Below are positions 28,464-36,777 of a stretch of DNA of 64,000 nucleotides, piece after piece. The notes beneath the pieces are model-generated. The model did no database searches and had not been told where the DNA came from. It worked only from the letters and a program-made list of their open reading frames with translations. The DNA is from Phycisphaerales bacterium Planc_01. Lineage in GTDB: Bacteria > Planctomycetota > Phycisphaerae > Sedimentisphaerales > Anaerobacaceae. The stretch's first letter is position 1. Each line of letters opens with the position of its first letter. The translations under genes and the position numbers were made by a program. Where the stretch lies: assembly GCA_001603075.1 (NCBI GenBank), contig LVBB01000121.1, positions 123,497 to 187,496 on the forward strand, in the 5' to 3' direction.

Positions 28464-29527
28464 CAGGCCACCTCCGCCGGCGTTGCCTCTGCGGCCAGCA
28501 CGCGGTCCGTCACGTCGATCTGACGCTCGTCCGACCGGGTCCGCTCGATGAAATCCTTGACCAGATCGAACGAGTGCTGAATCTGCTCCGTCGTCGGCGC
28601 ATGCATGGCGAACTTGACCAGATCGCAATGCACCAGAAACTTACCCAGGACATCCTTGTCGGCTGCGCGCAGGACCTCGGTCCGCTGCAATTCGTCCAGG
28701 AACTCCTCGGTGGTTCGTTCGGGCGCGTGCAGGTCGAACCGGTCCTCGATGTAATACCGCAGGATGCCGCTGATTCGTTCGTAGAATTCCTTGATCCGCC
28801 CGGCCTCCACGAGATTCTCGGCCACCAGGGCGCGCAGGCGGGCGTATGCGACTTCATGGGCGGGCTGGAAGACGCGCTGCCTCCTGCGCTCGTCGGCTCG
28901 GCGAAGCGTGACCCAGATCAGGACACCTGCCGACGCCAGGACCACGCCGGCCCCGATGAGCAGCCAGGCCCACCAGGTCGCGGCCTTCCGCGGCATCGGC
29001 ACCACGTCTTCGATATCCTCGATGACCAGTTCGGCCCGCTGCTCGCCCAAGAGGCTGGTGACTTCCACCGCAATCGGCTCGCTGACCAACTCGTGCCGGG
29101 TGTCGGGTTGGTTGACGTCGTGAAACGCGAAGGTGAACGCGGGGATCTCGTAACGGCCCGAGAGGAACGGTTCGAGGCGGTACTCGTAGGTCGTGACCAC
29201 GTGGTTCTTCGCGTCGAGCCGGCGTCCGAGATGGTCCCACCCGACCAATCCGAAGTGCTGGAGGGCCTCGTCGACCTTGGGCATCCGAATCTCGTAATCC
29301 GGCCGCACCGTCGCCTCCAATTGCAGCAGCACGGTCTCGGCGATGGTGATCTTCGTTCGGTCCAGCCGGACGTGGATCGTCACCGGCCCGCGCTCGTGGA
29401 CCTGGTCCACCTCGAACGCCGTGGCGGTCTTCGCATCGCCGGGATCGCGACGACACCCCGTGCAGAGCGCCAGCATGCCGGCCGCGACAAGCAGAGCAAT
29501 TCGTATTGTCCTGGGCCAATCGGTCAT
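28463..29527 (-). CDS. Bat-operon lipoprotein with BatD-like and cytoplasmic helical domains
   Basis: A 354-residue protein. The ATG at 29527 overlaps the ppiC stop (ATGA). The leader ends in LALCTGC, a good lipobox. A beta-rich domain (residues ~45-160: VTIHVRLDRTKITIAETVLLQLEATV) resembles one immunoglobulin-like repeat of BatD. One membrane helix follows (AWLLIGAGVVLASAGVLIWVT, ~190-210). A cytoplasmic helical domain (HEVAYARLRALVAENLVEAG ... FYERISGILRYYIEDRF) is characteristic of DUF4381-like Bat-cluster proteins. A lipobox followed by a later helix is unusual. Exact family not certain; context strongly links it to BatA. Confidence 0.8.
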   Translation of the reverse strand: MTDWPRTIRIALLVAAGMLALCTGCRRDPGDAKTATAFEVDQVHERGPVTIHVRLDRTKITIAETVLLQLEATVRPDYEIRMPKVDEALQHFGLVGWDHLGRRLDAKNHVVTTYEYRLEPFLSGRYEIPAFTFAFHDVNQPDTRHELVSEPIAVEVTSLLGEQRAELVIEDIEDVVPMPRKAATWWAWLLIGAGVVLASAGVLIWVTLRRADERRRQRVFQPAHEVAYARLRALVAENLVEAGRIKEFYERISGILRYYIEDRFDLHAPERTTEEFLDELQRTEVLRAADKDVLGKFLVHCDLVKFAMHAPTTEQIQHSFDLVKDFIERTRSDERQIDVTDRVLAAEATPAEVA

Positions 29528-30909
29528 TTCTGCGTCGAAGGCTCCTGTGAATCGGCCGGCGGCGTCAGAGCCGACGTGTGAACGATCACGTTGTGCCTGT
29601 CCATGATCTCCTTGATGTAGTCCTGCTGAACCTCCTGCTGCTTGCGGCGCAGGAGTTCCTGCGTCACCTGCTGGCGGACCTCGTCGAATGCTTTCTGACG
29701 CTCGGGCCGTTTCTCCTGCACCTGGACGATCTCCCAGCCCCGGTCGGTCTGAAACGCCTGCTCCAATACCGCCGGGGCATTGGTCGCAAAGATCGCCTTG
29801 TTGATCTCCTCGGCGTCGCCAATGCCGGGTACGTGCGTTCCCTTGAGAACCTCCTCGGCCACCGCACCGCCGGCAGCCTTCGTAGCCTGATCTTCCGAGA
29901 ATTCCCCGGCCAGCTCGGCGAAATCCCCGCCGTCGCCCAGGCGCCTGAGCAATTCGGCGGCGCGGTCCTCGTCGGTCACGCGAATGTGACTGATCTTCGC
30001 CCGGGCCGGCGCGACGTACTGGTCCTTGTTCGCCGAGTAATATGTCCGCAGATCCGTCTCGGTGAGGTTGATCCGTGACGCCAGCTTCTCGTCCATCAAC
30101 TGCTGACTGAGCACGCTTCGTGTCACGTCCGCAAGCACCTGCTTCGTCTCGGGTTTGTCCGCCAGCCCTTCGTCCAGCGCCTGACGGTACAGGATCTCCT
30201 GGGCCAGCCAGCTTTGGAGGAACTGCTGTCGGGCCTGCGGCGTGCGCGACTGTTCCAGCAGGCGCTTCTTCTGCTCGCTTGCCTGCTCGGGCGACAGGAA
30301 CGCCTTCACCGACACCAGTTGGTTCTCGATGCTGTGTTCGATCATCGCATCGAGGTCCGCCTCGGTGATCTTCTCCGGCCCGATCTCGGCCACGATCTTT
30401 CCCCCCGCCGTCTCGGCAGGGTTCAGACTGGTGCGATCCATCAACTCGTAGCGCAACGCCGCGAACTTGCCCAGCGATTCGAAGCACTGCTTGACGTGCG
30501 TGTTGATCTGCCCGGCGAGTTCATCGAGCGGGGCCGCCAGTTCGCTTCGGTAGTACTGCTCGATGGCCTGGGCGTATTGCCCGGCTTTCTCCAGCGACAC
30601 GCCGGCATGGAACAGCGCCTTGGCCCGCTCGGCGTTCGCCAGTTCGGGCGACGCGGCGTAGTCGCGCCAGAGGCCCGCCGCCTCCAGGTGCAGGCCGCGC
30701 TGGCCCAGCTTGGCCGCCAATTGCCTGACCTGCTCCGACGAAAACCCCTGGCCCCCCTGCTTCCCTTCCGGCTTCGCGTTCCGGACGGTCACCGCCAGAT
30801 TGGCCGCCACCAGCGCCGTCAACGCCACCAGAAGCAGGGCCATCAGGGTCTGGCCCACTGAGCCATTGGCCTTCTTTTCGGGAAGCGAAAAATCGAGTTT
30901 CTCTGTCAT
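29524..30909 (-). CDS. membrane-anchored PpiC/SurA-type peptidyl-prolyl isomerase
   Basis: A 461-residue protein. The ATG at 30909 is preferred over 30939 because GGAG lies upstream and the leader then fits. One N-terminal helix (TLMALLLVALTALVAANLAV) anchors it. TPR-like helices follow (KALFHAGVSLEKAGQYAQAIEQYY). The second half has a SurA-like chaperone segment and a parvulin domain (ARAKISHIRV, GGDFAELAGEFSEDQATKAAGGAV, FQTDRGWEIVQVQEKRP). It likely folds or stabilises envelope Bat proteins. The ppiC gene inside a Bat operon is a distinctive arrangement. It lies between the DUF58 gene and the lipoprotein gene, all leftward. Confidence 0.88.
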   Translation of the reverse strand: MTEKLDFSLPEKKANGSVGQTLMALLLVALTALVAANLAVTVRNAKPEGKQGGQGFSSEQVRQLAAKLGQRGLHLEAAGLWRDYAASPELANAERAKALFHAGVSLEKAGQYAQAIEQYYRSELAAPLDELAGQINTHVKQCFESLGKFAALRYELMDRTSLNPAETAGGKIVAEIGPEKITEADLDAMIEHSIENQLVSVKAFLSPEQASEQKKRLLEQSRTPQARQQFLQSWLAQEILYRQALDEGLADKPETKQVLADVTRSVLSQQLMDEKLASRINLTETDLRTYYSANKDQYVAPARAKISHIRVTDEDRAAELLRRLGDGGDFAELAGEFSEDQATKAAGGAVAEEVLKGTHVPGIGDAEEINKAIFATNAPAVLEQAFQTDRGWEIVQVQEKRPERQKAFDEVRQQVTQELLRRKQQEVQQDYIKEIMDRHNVIVHTSALTPPADSQEPSTQK

Positions 30910-30956
30910 CGTTTCTTCTGTCTCCGCACGGTACGGCATCGGCCTGGGCCTCAGCG

Positions 30957-31832
30957 TCAGTGCCGGCGATGTCGCATGTGAAAGAACTGGATCAGGTCAT
31001 TGATGTACGGCTTGTCCGTCGCGATCGGGATCAGATCCACATTGGCGGATCGAAGCATGTTCTTCAGTTCGCTGAACCGGCGCGAGCTGTGGTCGCCGTA
31101 TTGCGCGCGAAATCGCTTGCTCGACGTATCCACGAGCATGACCTGTCCGGTTTCGGCGTCCTGGACCTCGATCAGGCCGACCGCCGGCATGGCGATCTCG
31201 ACGCGGTCGCGGACGGGCACCGCGATGACGTCGTGCCGCCTGTTCAGCAAGCTCAGCGGCTTTCGGAAGTCGGTCTCGATGAAGTCGGAGACCAGAAACA
31301 CCGTCGCCCGCTTGCGCACCACCTTGGCGATGTAATCGAGGGCCAGCGGGATGTTCGTCCTTCGCTTGGGCATCGTGAAGCCAAGCAGTTCGCGAATCAG
31401 ACGCAGGATGTGCCGGCTGCCCTTCTTGGGCGGGATAAACAGTTCGATCCGGTCGGTGAAGATCAGCAGCCCCACCTTGTCGTTGTTCTTGGCGGCGGCG
31501 AAGGCCAGCACCGCACAGAACTCGGCGGCCAGTTCGTTCTTGAGCTTGCTGACGGTGCCGAACTCGCCCGAGGCGCTCAGGTCCACCGCGAAGAGCACCG
31601 TCATCTCGCGCTCTTCGACGAACCGCTTGATGAAGGGCCGCCCCGTCCGCGCGGTGACGTTCCAGTCGATCGTGCGAATCTCATCGCCCGGCATGTACTC
31701 GCGGACCTCGTCGAACTGCATGCCGCGCCCCTTGAACACGCTCTCGTACTGGCCGGCAAAACTGGCGTCCACCGCCCGCGAGGTGTAGATCTGAATCTGC
31801 CGGATGCGTTTGATGAGTTCTTCGGGAATCAT
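30957..31832 (-). CDS. DUF58 (VWA-like) protein of the Bat operon
   Basis: A 291-residue DUF58 protein, normally encoded between MoxR and BatA. The signature (GMQFDEVREYMPGDEIRTIDWNVTARTG, residues ~37-64) is intact. A VWA-like core follows (LFAVDLSASGEFG, FLVSDFIE). MIDAS-like DLSAS is present. No membrane helix is visible, so it is probably cytoplasmic. The ATG at 31832 lacks a strong Shine-Dalgarno, and an A+T-rich gap separates it from moxR. Confidence 0.93.
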   Translation of the reverse strand: MIPEELIKRIRQIQIYTSRAVDASFAGQYESVFKGRGMQFDEVREYMPGDEIRTIDWNVTARTGRPFIKRFVEEREMTVLFAVDLSASGEFGTVSKLKNELAAEFCAVLAFAAAKNNDKVGLLIFTDRIELFIPPKKGSRHILRLIRELLGFTMPKRRTNIPLALDYIAKVVRKRATVFLVSDFIETDFRKPLSLLNRRHDVIAVPVRDRVEIAMPAVGLIEVQDAETGQVMLVDTSSKRFRAQYGDHSSRRFSELKNMLRSANVDLIPIATDKPYINDLIQFFHMRHRRH

Positions 31833-31936
31833 ACAGAAGATAGCAAAAATCAGATATCAAAAATCAGAATGGTGGAATCCGCCTTCGGCGGATGACTTCC
31901 TCAGTCTTGCATTTTCCATCTTGCACTTTGATCTTC
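31833..31936. other. A+T-rich intergenic segment with small repeats
   Basis: Between moxR and the DUF58 gene. It contains a directly repeated CAAAAATCAGA-like unit (31850-31870), a perfect 7-bp hairpin ATCCGCC/GGCGGAT (31877-31893), and two TCTTGCA(T/C)TTT units (31906-31930). The composition differs sharply from the flanking genes. No T-run terminator follows. Confidence 0.55.
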
Positions 31937-32926
31937 CTACGGCACTTCGATGCTGTCGAAGATGGTCCGGATCACGTCTTCGCTGGTCTTGTCCTCGGCC
32001 TCGGCCTCGTAACTGACGATCACGCGGTGCCGCAGCACGTCGAGCCCGATGCTCTTGACGTCCTGGGGCGTCACATAGCCGCGCTGCTGGATGAACGCAT
32101 GGGCCTTGGCCGCCACGGCCAGGTAGATCGTCGCCCTCGGCGAGGCGCCGTAACTGATGAGGTTGGCCAGTTTCAGGCCGTACTTCTGCGGGTCGCGCGT
32201 GGCACAGACGATGTCGACGATGTAGTCCCTGACCTTGTCGTCGATGTAGATTTCGTCGATGATCGAGCGGACCTCGGCGATATCGGACGGCTTGATTACC
32301 GGGCGGATGTCCAGCTTCTTGTCGGTCACCGCCATGCGATCGAGGATCAGACGCTCCTGGTTCTTATCCGGATAATCGATCTTGAGCTTCAGCATGAACC
32401 GGTCCAACTGCGCCTCGGGCAGTGGATAGGTCCCCTCCTGCTCGATCGGGTTCTGTGTCGCCAGCACCAGAAACGGCGTCGGCAGCGCGAACGTCTCCTC
32501 GCCGATCGACACCTGCCGCTCCTGCATGGATTCGAGCAGGGCGCTCTGGACCTTGGCCGGGGCGCGGTTGATCTCGTCGGCCAGGATGATGTTGGCGAAG
32601 ATCGGGCCCTTGCGCGTGTAGAACTGCCCGTCGCTCTGGCGGTAGATCTGGGTTCCGATAAGATCGGCGGGCAAGAGGTCGGGAGTGAACTGAATCCGGC
32701 GGAACTCCGCGTCGATGGCCTTGGACAGCACCGTGACCGCCAGCGTCTTGGCCAGGCCCGGGACGCCCTCCAGCAGGATGTGCCCGTTGGCCAGCAGGCC
32801 GATCAGCATCCGTTCGAGCATGTACCGCTGGCCCACGATGACCTTGTCCATCTCGCTCAGCAGCGTCCGCACGAACTCGCTGCGGGCCTGGACCATCTCG
32901 CCGATCTGCTTGACATCTGTCGCCAT
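31937..32926 (-). CDS. moxR: MoxR-family AAA+ ATPase
   Basis: A 329-residue MoxR ATPase, the first gene of the Bat operon and the presumed chaperone for its VWA proteins. Walker A LEGVPGLAKT, Walker B FANIILADEINRAPAKVQSALLE, sensor-1 VLATQNPIEQEGTYPLPEAQ (landmarks at residues ~50-150) and the C-terminal lid domain (SYGASPRATIYLAVAAKAHA) are all present. I chose the ATG at 32926, with AGGGGA 8 nt upstream. The longer open frame to 33121 is encoded by intergenic repeats and lacks family similarity. Confidence 0.95.
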   Translation of the reverse strand: MATDVKQIGEMVQARSEFVRTLLSEMDKVIVGQRYMLERMLIGLLANGHILLEGVPGLAKTLAVTVLSKAIDAEFRRIQFTPDLLPADLIGTQIYRQSDGQFYTRKGPIFANIILADEINRAPAKVQSALLESMQERQVSIGEETFALPTPFLVLATQNPIEQEGTYPLPEAQLDRFMLKLKIDYPDKNQERLILDRMAVTDKKLDIRPVIKPSDIAEVRSIIDEIYIDDKVRDYIVDIVCATRDPQKYGLKLANLISYGASPRATIYLAVAAKAHAFIQQRGYVTPQDVKSIGLDVLRHRVIVSYEAEAEDKTSEDVIRTIFDSIEVP

Positions 32927-33241
32927 AAAGACGTTCCCCTGTTCGCAAACGACACTCGGTAAGTCCCCCACAACCGGCCCCGTCGGCCGGACTGGTCTTT
33001 GTCCATGAGACAAAACCCCGTTGATACGTCGGAGACCTTCAGATTGTTCTTCTCTACGCGAAAAACCGCCACGGTTCAAGTAGGGGCGACCGATTATTCG
33101 CCCCGTTGCTCGCAAGAGCAACCCGAGGCAGGGGCGAGGGGAGCCTCGCCCTTACGCCCCGCCGAAGGGGTCTGATTTCTGTTGCGTCGGGCCACGCGGG
33201 AACGTTAAAATCAAGGATTATGTCGATGCAAGGAGACGAGC
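32927..33241. other. gene-free stretch with two dispersed palindromes
   Basis: The divergent gap between moxR and the 185-residue gene. A palindrome at 33080-33105 (GTAGGGGCGA... ATTCGCCCC type) and another at 33129-33154 (GGGGCGAGG...CCTCGCCC type) lie 23 bp apart. AAGGAG at 33231-33236 serves the downstream gene. I found no convincing promoter boxes. Confidence 0.6.
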
Positions 33242-33799
33242 ATGGCGAAAAGCAAATCGATCACACTGCGGATCGACGAAGACTGGTATAAGGACTTGTC
33301 GGCCCTGGCCGGGACATTCGGGGTCTCACCCGACGAGGTGGCCCGCCAGTCGCTGCCGGACGTCGGCGTGACGCGTCTGTTCTTTCAGTGCAAGGACTAC
33401 GTCGAGGAAATGCAGTGGGACGAGGTGGCGAACGTCGGCCGGGCGGCGATTCGCAATCATTTGCGAGCCAAGTACATGGAGGGGCTCTCCTCGCACATGG
33501 CCCGGCTGGGCGTCAGCATGGACAACCCCTCCGGCGAGGAGGTCGAAGCGGCCAAGAGACGCGCCCTGGACGAGATGAGAAACGACACCGAGCAACCTCT
33601 CGATTGCCAGATCGCCCGGGCCGAGCAGGATTCGGTCTACCTGGGCCATCTGTACGAGGCGTGGAAGCGCGCCAAGGCCGGCAACCCCGAATACACCATA
33701 TCGGAAGTTGATATTTCCCACACCGCCAGCACGCGCGACGACGCCCCCAGGCCCCCCCAGCGCACGTGGGCCATCCTGCGAAACGGCCAGATCGTCTGA
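33242..33799 (+). CDS. conserved-looking protein with ribbon-helix-helix-like N terminus
   Basis: Not firmly recognised; 185 residues. AAGGAG sits 5-6 nt before the ATG at 33242. The first ~40 residues (KSKSITLRIDEDWYKDLSALAGTFGVSPDEVARQ) have the strand-helix-helix pattern of CopG/Arc-type DNA-binding proteins. The rest is hydrophilic and helical, with no membrane segment. The C terminus (RTWAILRNGQIV) looks ordered. It could be a small regulator. It converges on the aldolase gene. Confidence 0.65.
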   Translation: MAKSKSITLRIDEDWYKDLSALAGTFGVSPDEVARQSLPDVGVTRLFFQCKDYVEEMQWDEVANVGRAAIRNHLRAKYMEGLSSHMARLGVSMDNPSGEEVEAAKRRALDEMRNDTEQPLDCQIARAEQDSVYLGHLYEAWKRAKAGNPEYTISEVDISHTASTRDDAPRPPQRTWAILRNGQIV

Positions 33800-33848
33800 T
33801 CGCCAAGAACGCGGGGCATGGCGAACAGTCAATGGTATCGGAACGCCT

Positions 33849-34793
33849 TCAGGCAAATCCGTTTGTTGTGATGCCGAGGTCGGTGATGTGGCGTTGGACG
33901 ATGTCGCGTTCGGGCCCCCGGAACCGGTGCAAGGGCTCCGCCAGAAAATCGCTGCAAATCCCCAGGCAGGACAGGGCGCACTTGAGGCCCTTGAGGAAGC
34001 TCGATTCGAATCGGCCGACGCGGTAGATCGTTCGCGCCAGCTCGGTCACTTTGCGATGCAGCGTCTGGACGCGGGCCATATCGCCGGCGCAGGCCGCCTC
34101 GTACAGATCGACGTACAGACGCGGCAGCAGATTGGCGCCGCCACAGATGCCGCCGTGCCCACCGAGCAGGACGGTCTCGGCCAGGAGCATCTCCGGGCCC
34201 ATCAGCAGAGCGAAGTCCGGCCGATCCGCCATGAGGAACTGGAGGTGGCGGAAGTAGGTCATATTCGCCGAGCTGTCTTTGAGGCCGACGATGCCGGGCA
34301 TTTCGGCCGCCGCGATCTGGACCGTCTCCGGATCGAACATCGGCCGGGGATAGTTCGGCAGATTGTAGAGGAACGCCGGCAGCGGCAGTTGCGGGACGAG
34401 GTGACGCAGGAATTCGAGCAGTTCGGGCTGGCCGGCCGGGTAGTAATGCGGCGCGGGAAGAACCAGCCCGTCGGCGCCGGCGTCGGCGGCCTTGTGCGCC
34501 AGGCCCAACGCTTCGACGAACGAAGTGTCGATGATGCCCACCAGGACGGGGACCCGGCGATTGACCCGAGCGCAGACCCGATCGACCAGCTCATGCCGCA
34601 GACGGTGGCTCAGGCTCGGGGCCTCGCCCATCGTGCCGAGGATGAACAGGCCGTGAACGCCCCCGGCCAGGATATGCTCGACCAATCGCTCCAGACCGGC
34701 CACGTCGAGCGCATCGCGGTCGGCAAGAGGTGTCACCATCGGCGGGATGATCCCGCGCAGCGGCCGGGCCAGGCTACCCACATCCGATACCAT
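33849..34793 (-). CDS. dihydrodipicolinate synthase/N-acetylneuraminate lyase family aldolase
   Basis: A class I aldolase of the DapA/NAL superfamily, 314 residues. The Schiff-base Lys is in GIVGLKDSS, the catalytic Tyr in FLYNLP, and the N-terminal GIIPPMVTPL and GTMGEAPSLS loops are present. GTMGE differs from the GTTGE of most DapA enzymes, so sugar-acid or sialic-acid-type substrates are at least as likely as lysine biosynthesis. Start at 34793, with GGAG 10 nt upstream. Neighbouring GH130, GntP and YhcH-type genes support a sugar-acid role. Confidence 0.88.
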   Translation of the reverse strand: MVSDVGSLARPLRGIIPPMVTPLADRDALDVAGLERLVEHILAGGVHGLFILGTMGEAPSLSHRLRHELVDRVCARVNRRVPVLVGIIDTSFVEALGLAHKAADAGADGLVLPAPHYYPAGQPELLEFLRHLVPQLPLPAFLYNLPNYPRPMFDPETVQIAAAEMPGIVGLKDSSANMTYFRHLQFLMADRPDFALLMGPEMLLAETVLLGGHGGICGGANLLPRLYVDLYEAACAGDMARVQTLHRKVTELARTIYRVGRFESSFLKGLKCALSCLGICSDFLAEPLHRFRGPERDIVQRHITDLGITTNGFA

Positions 34794-34813
34794 CGTATGT
34801 CGTCTCCAACAAA

Positions 34814-34955
34814 GTAGGGGCGAATGACGATTCACCCGTACGAGTTTGAGGTGCGAAGGGGGACGTGTCAAGACACATACCGCGCAAAACCGCGCCGGTG
34901 GGGGCGAATCATGATTCGTCCGTATCGGAGGCGACGGATAATTCGCTCCTGCGTA
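34814..34955. repeat. cluster of three dispersed palindromes
   Basis: Three copies of the GTAGGGGCGAAT/ATTCGCCCCTAC type occur at 34814-34841, 34897-34924 and about 34925-34955, with varying mismatches. They occupy the whole gap between the aldolase and GH130 genes, which are both leftward. Confidence 0.8.
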
Positions 34956-34964
34956 TGCGACCGG

Positions 34965-36419
34965 TCAGGTCAGGCGAGCGAGCAAGTCGTCGAGGGGCAC
35001 GGTCGCAAAACCGGCCGCGGCATCACTGATACCATAGGGGATCACGAGCAATCCGTTGTGAACCAGTCCGCCGCAGGAGTAGACGACGTTGGGGACATAG
35101 CCCCTGCGTTCTTCGAGGGTGGCCATCAACAGCGGTTCGGCCAGCCGACCGAGAACCTTCGTCGGATCCTCGCGGTCCAGCAATGTCGCACCGATGCAGT
35201 AGTGACGCATGGGACCGACGCCGTGAGTCAGCAGCAGCCAGCCGGCCGCCGTCTCGATGGGCGAGCCACAGTTGCCGATCTGGATGACCTCCCAGGGGAA
35301 CTGCGGCTCCTGCACCTTGATGGCCTCGTCCCAGATGAGGACGTTGTCGGTCCGGAGGATGAACAGGTTCTCGCCGTCGATCCGCCCGCTCATCATGTAA
35401 TGTCCGCGGACCTTGCGCGGGAACAGGGCCAGCCCCTTGTTGCGGGCGCAGCGCCCGTGCAACGTGCGGACGCGGGCGACGTTCGGCTCGCGCATTTCGA
35501 CGATCTGCGGCAGGATGTTGCGACCGTTATAGGCGGTGTACGTGCCGTAGTACCGGACGGAACCGTCATCGTCGGTGAAGCGAACAATCCGCATGTCCTC
35601 CATGCCCTGGCTCTCGGCCTCGCAGATCGGGAACAGAACCGCCTCGGTGATGCTGCCCTCGGGACTCGTCTCGATATCGTAATCGCAGCCGGCCAGCCAT
35701 TCGAATCCGGCCGACTCGCTGTCGGGGCGCAGCAGTCCCTCGACCACGGCCTGCGGGCCGTTGATGGCCTCGCGCAGCTCTTCGGCGGTGAACCGTTCAC
35801 CCAGCCGACGCAGGACCACCTCCATGATCGTGTCGCGTACGCCCAGTTCGGCGAGCTTGACACGGAACTTCGCCTTGCTGAACCGCTCGTACTCGGCGCG
35901 GCGCAGCGGCTCGTGGTACGGTCCGGCCGGCTCCATCACGATCCCACCGCTCGCATCGACGACCCCGCGCCGAAACACGATCGAACTGAGATGTCCCTCG
36001 CCGACCGCCCGCAGACTCATCGCGAAACGAAGCGACCCCGGTTCGAGCCCGCTCTGATCGATGGCGGGCGTCATGGACGGATTGAACATGGCCGCCGAGG
36101 CGAAGGCATACTCCATGGTGAAACAGGCGCCGATGTAGAGCTTGCGCTCGTGTGTGGCGTCGGTGGGCATCTCAACCCGCTTGGCCGCCTGCTCGTAGTG
36201 AGCCAGGAAGACGTTCTCGATCCCGTCGGGCAGGTGCGCGAACTCCGTTCGCGTTGCATCCAGCAGCCGGCGGACGTGCTCGTCGTCCAGTGCCTGGATG
36301 CGGGCGATCACGTTCCGCGCACGGTCGGTCCCCGGCCAGAACAGCCTCGTGATCGTCAGACTCGCGTCGGCTGTCAGCCGCACAGGCGACCGCTTCACCA
36401 CCAAGGGCCCTGCTGCCAT
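34965..36419 (-). CDS. glycoside hydrolase family 130 protein (mannoside phosphorylase type)
   Basis: A 484-residue GH130 five-bladed beta-propeller. Family landmarks: NKGLALFPRKVRGHYMMSGR (the PRK/R region), IGNCGSPIETAAGWLLLTHG with the phosphate-site His, and the closing blade YVPNVVYSCGGLVHNGLLVIPYG. Most members phosphorolyse beta-1,4- or beta-1,2-mannosides; subfamily cannot be set by eye. There is no signal peptide, so action on imported oligosaccharides is expected. The N-terminal ~90 residues are an extra helical part seen in longer GH130 members. Confidence 0.88.
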   Translation of the reverse strand: MAAGPLVVKRSPVRLTADASLTITRLFWPGTDRARNVIARIQALDDEHVRRLLDATRTEFAHLPDGIENVFLAHYEQAAKRVEMPTDATHERKLYIGACFTMEYAFASAAMFNPSMTPAIDQSGLEPGSLRFAMSLRAVGEGHLSSIVFRRGVVDASGGIVMEPAGPYHEPLRRAEYERFSKAKFRVKLAELGVRDTIMEVVLRRLGERFTAEELREAINGPQAVVEGLLRPDSESAGFEWLAGCDYDIETSPEGSITEAVLFPICEAESQGMEDMRIVRFTDDDGSVRYYGTYTAYNGRNILPQIVEMREPNVARVRTLHGRCARNKGLALFPRKVRGHYMMSGRIDGENLFILRTDNVLIWDEAIKVQEPQFPWEVIQIGNCGSPIETAAGWLLLTHGVGPMRHYCIGATLLDREDPTKVLGRLAEPLLMATLEERRGYVPNVVYSCGGLVHNGLLVIPYGISDAAAGFATVPLDDLLARLT

Positions 36420-36507
36420 TCTTCTACCCCTTCCAAGGTCGCAGACATACGCCGATTATAGCCGCCCGGTTCGCCGCCGCAACCGGCGGGTTGGGACCTT
36501 CGGGCCA

Positions 36508-36744
36508 TCAGTAGGTGAACAGGTCGGGCAGGCGGTAGTCTTGCTGTGACGCGCGGTTCAGGGCGGCCAGGACCTTGGTTTGGGCGTTCGGTGTCAGGCG
36601 GCGGCCCTTGCATGCGCGGGCGATCATCTTGTGCGTGATCTGCTCGGTCGAGGCGGCCACGAGGTCGTGCGGCTTGAGGTGGTGCTCAGCCATGATCCGC
36701 TCGATCGGCTGCGGGCCCAGGTTTCGTTCGATCTCGTTGTTCAT
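36508..36744 (-). CDS. small helical protein, putative HTH
   Basis: A 78-residue basic, helical protein: MNNEIERNLGPQPIERIMAEH, then HDLVAASTEQITHKMIARACKGRRLT. The spacing of helices suggests a helix-turn-helix, but no family was recognised. GGGAG lies just before the ATG. It starts 33 nt after the GntP stop, so it may be co-transcribed with the transporter and act in regulation. Confidence 0.65.
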   Translation of the reverse strand: MNNEIERNLGPQPIERIMAEHHLKPHDLVAASTEQITHKMIARACKGRRLTPNAQTKVLAALNRASQQDYRLPDLFTY

Positions 36745-36777
36745 CTGCTCCCGCCGCTCTATGGCCCTATGGGCACA

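Noticed and set aside
32927..33121. Extended N terminus for MoxR
   Set aside because: The extra 65 residues come from intergenic sequence carrying palindromes and have no AAA+ similarity. The ATG at 32926 has a good ribosome binding site.
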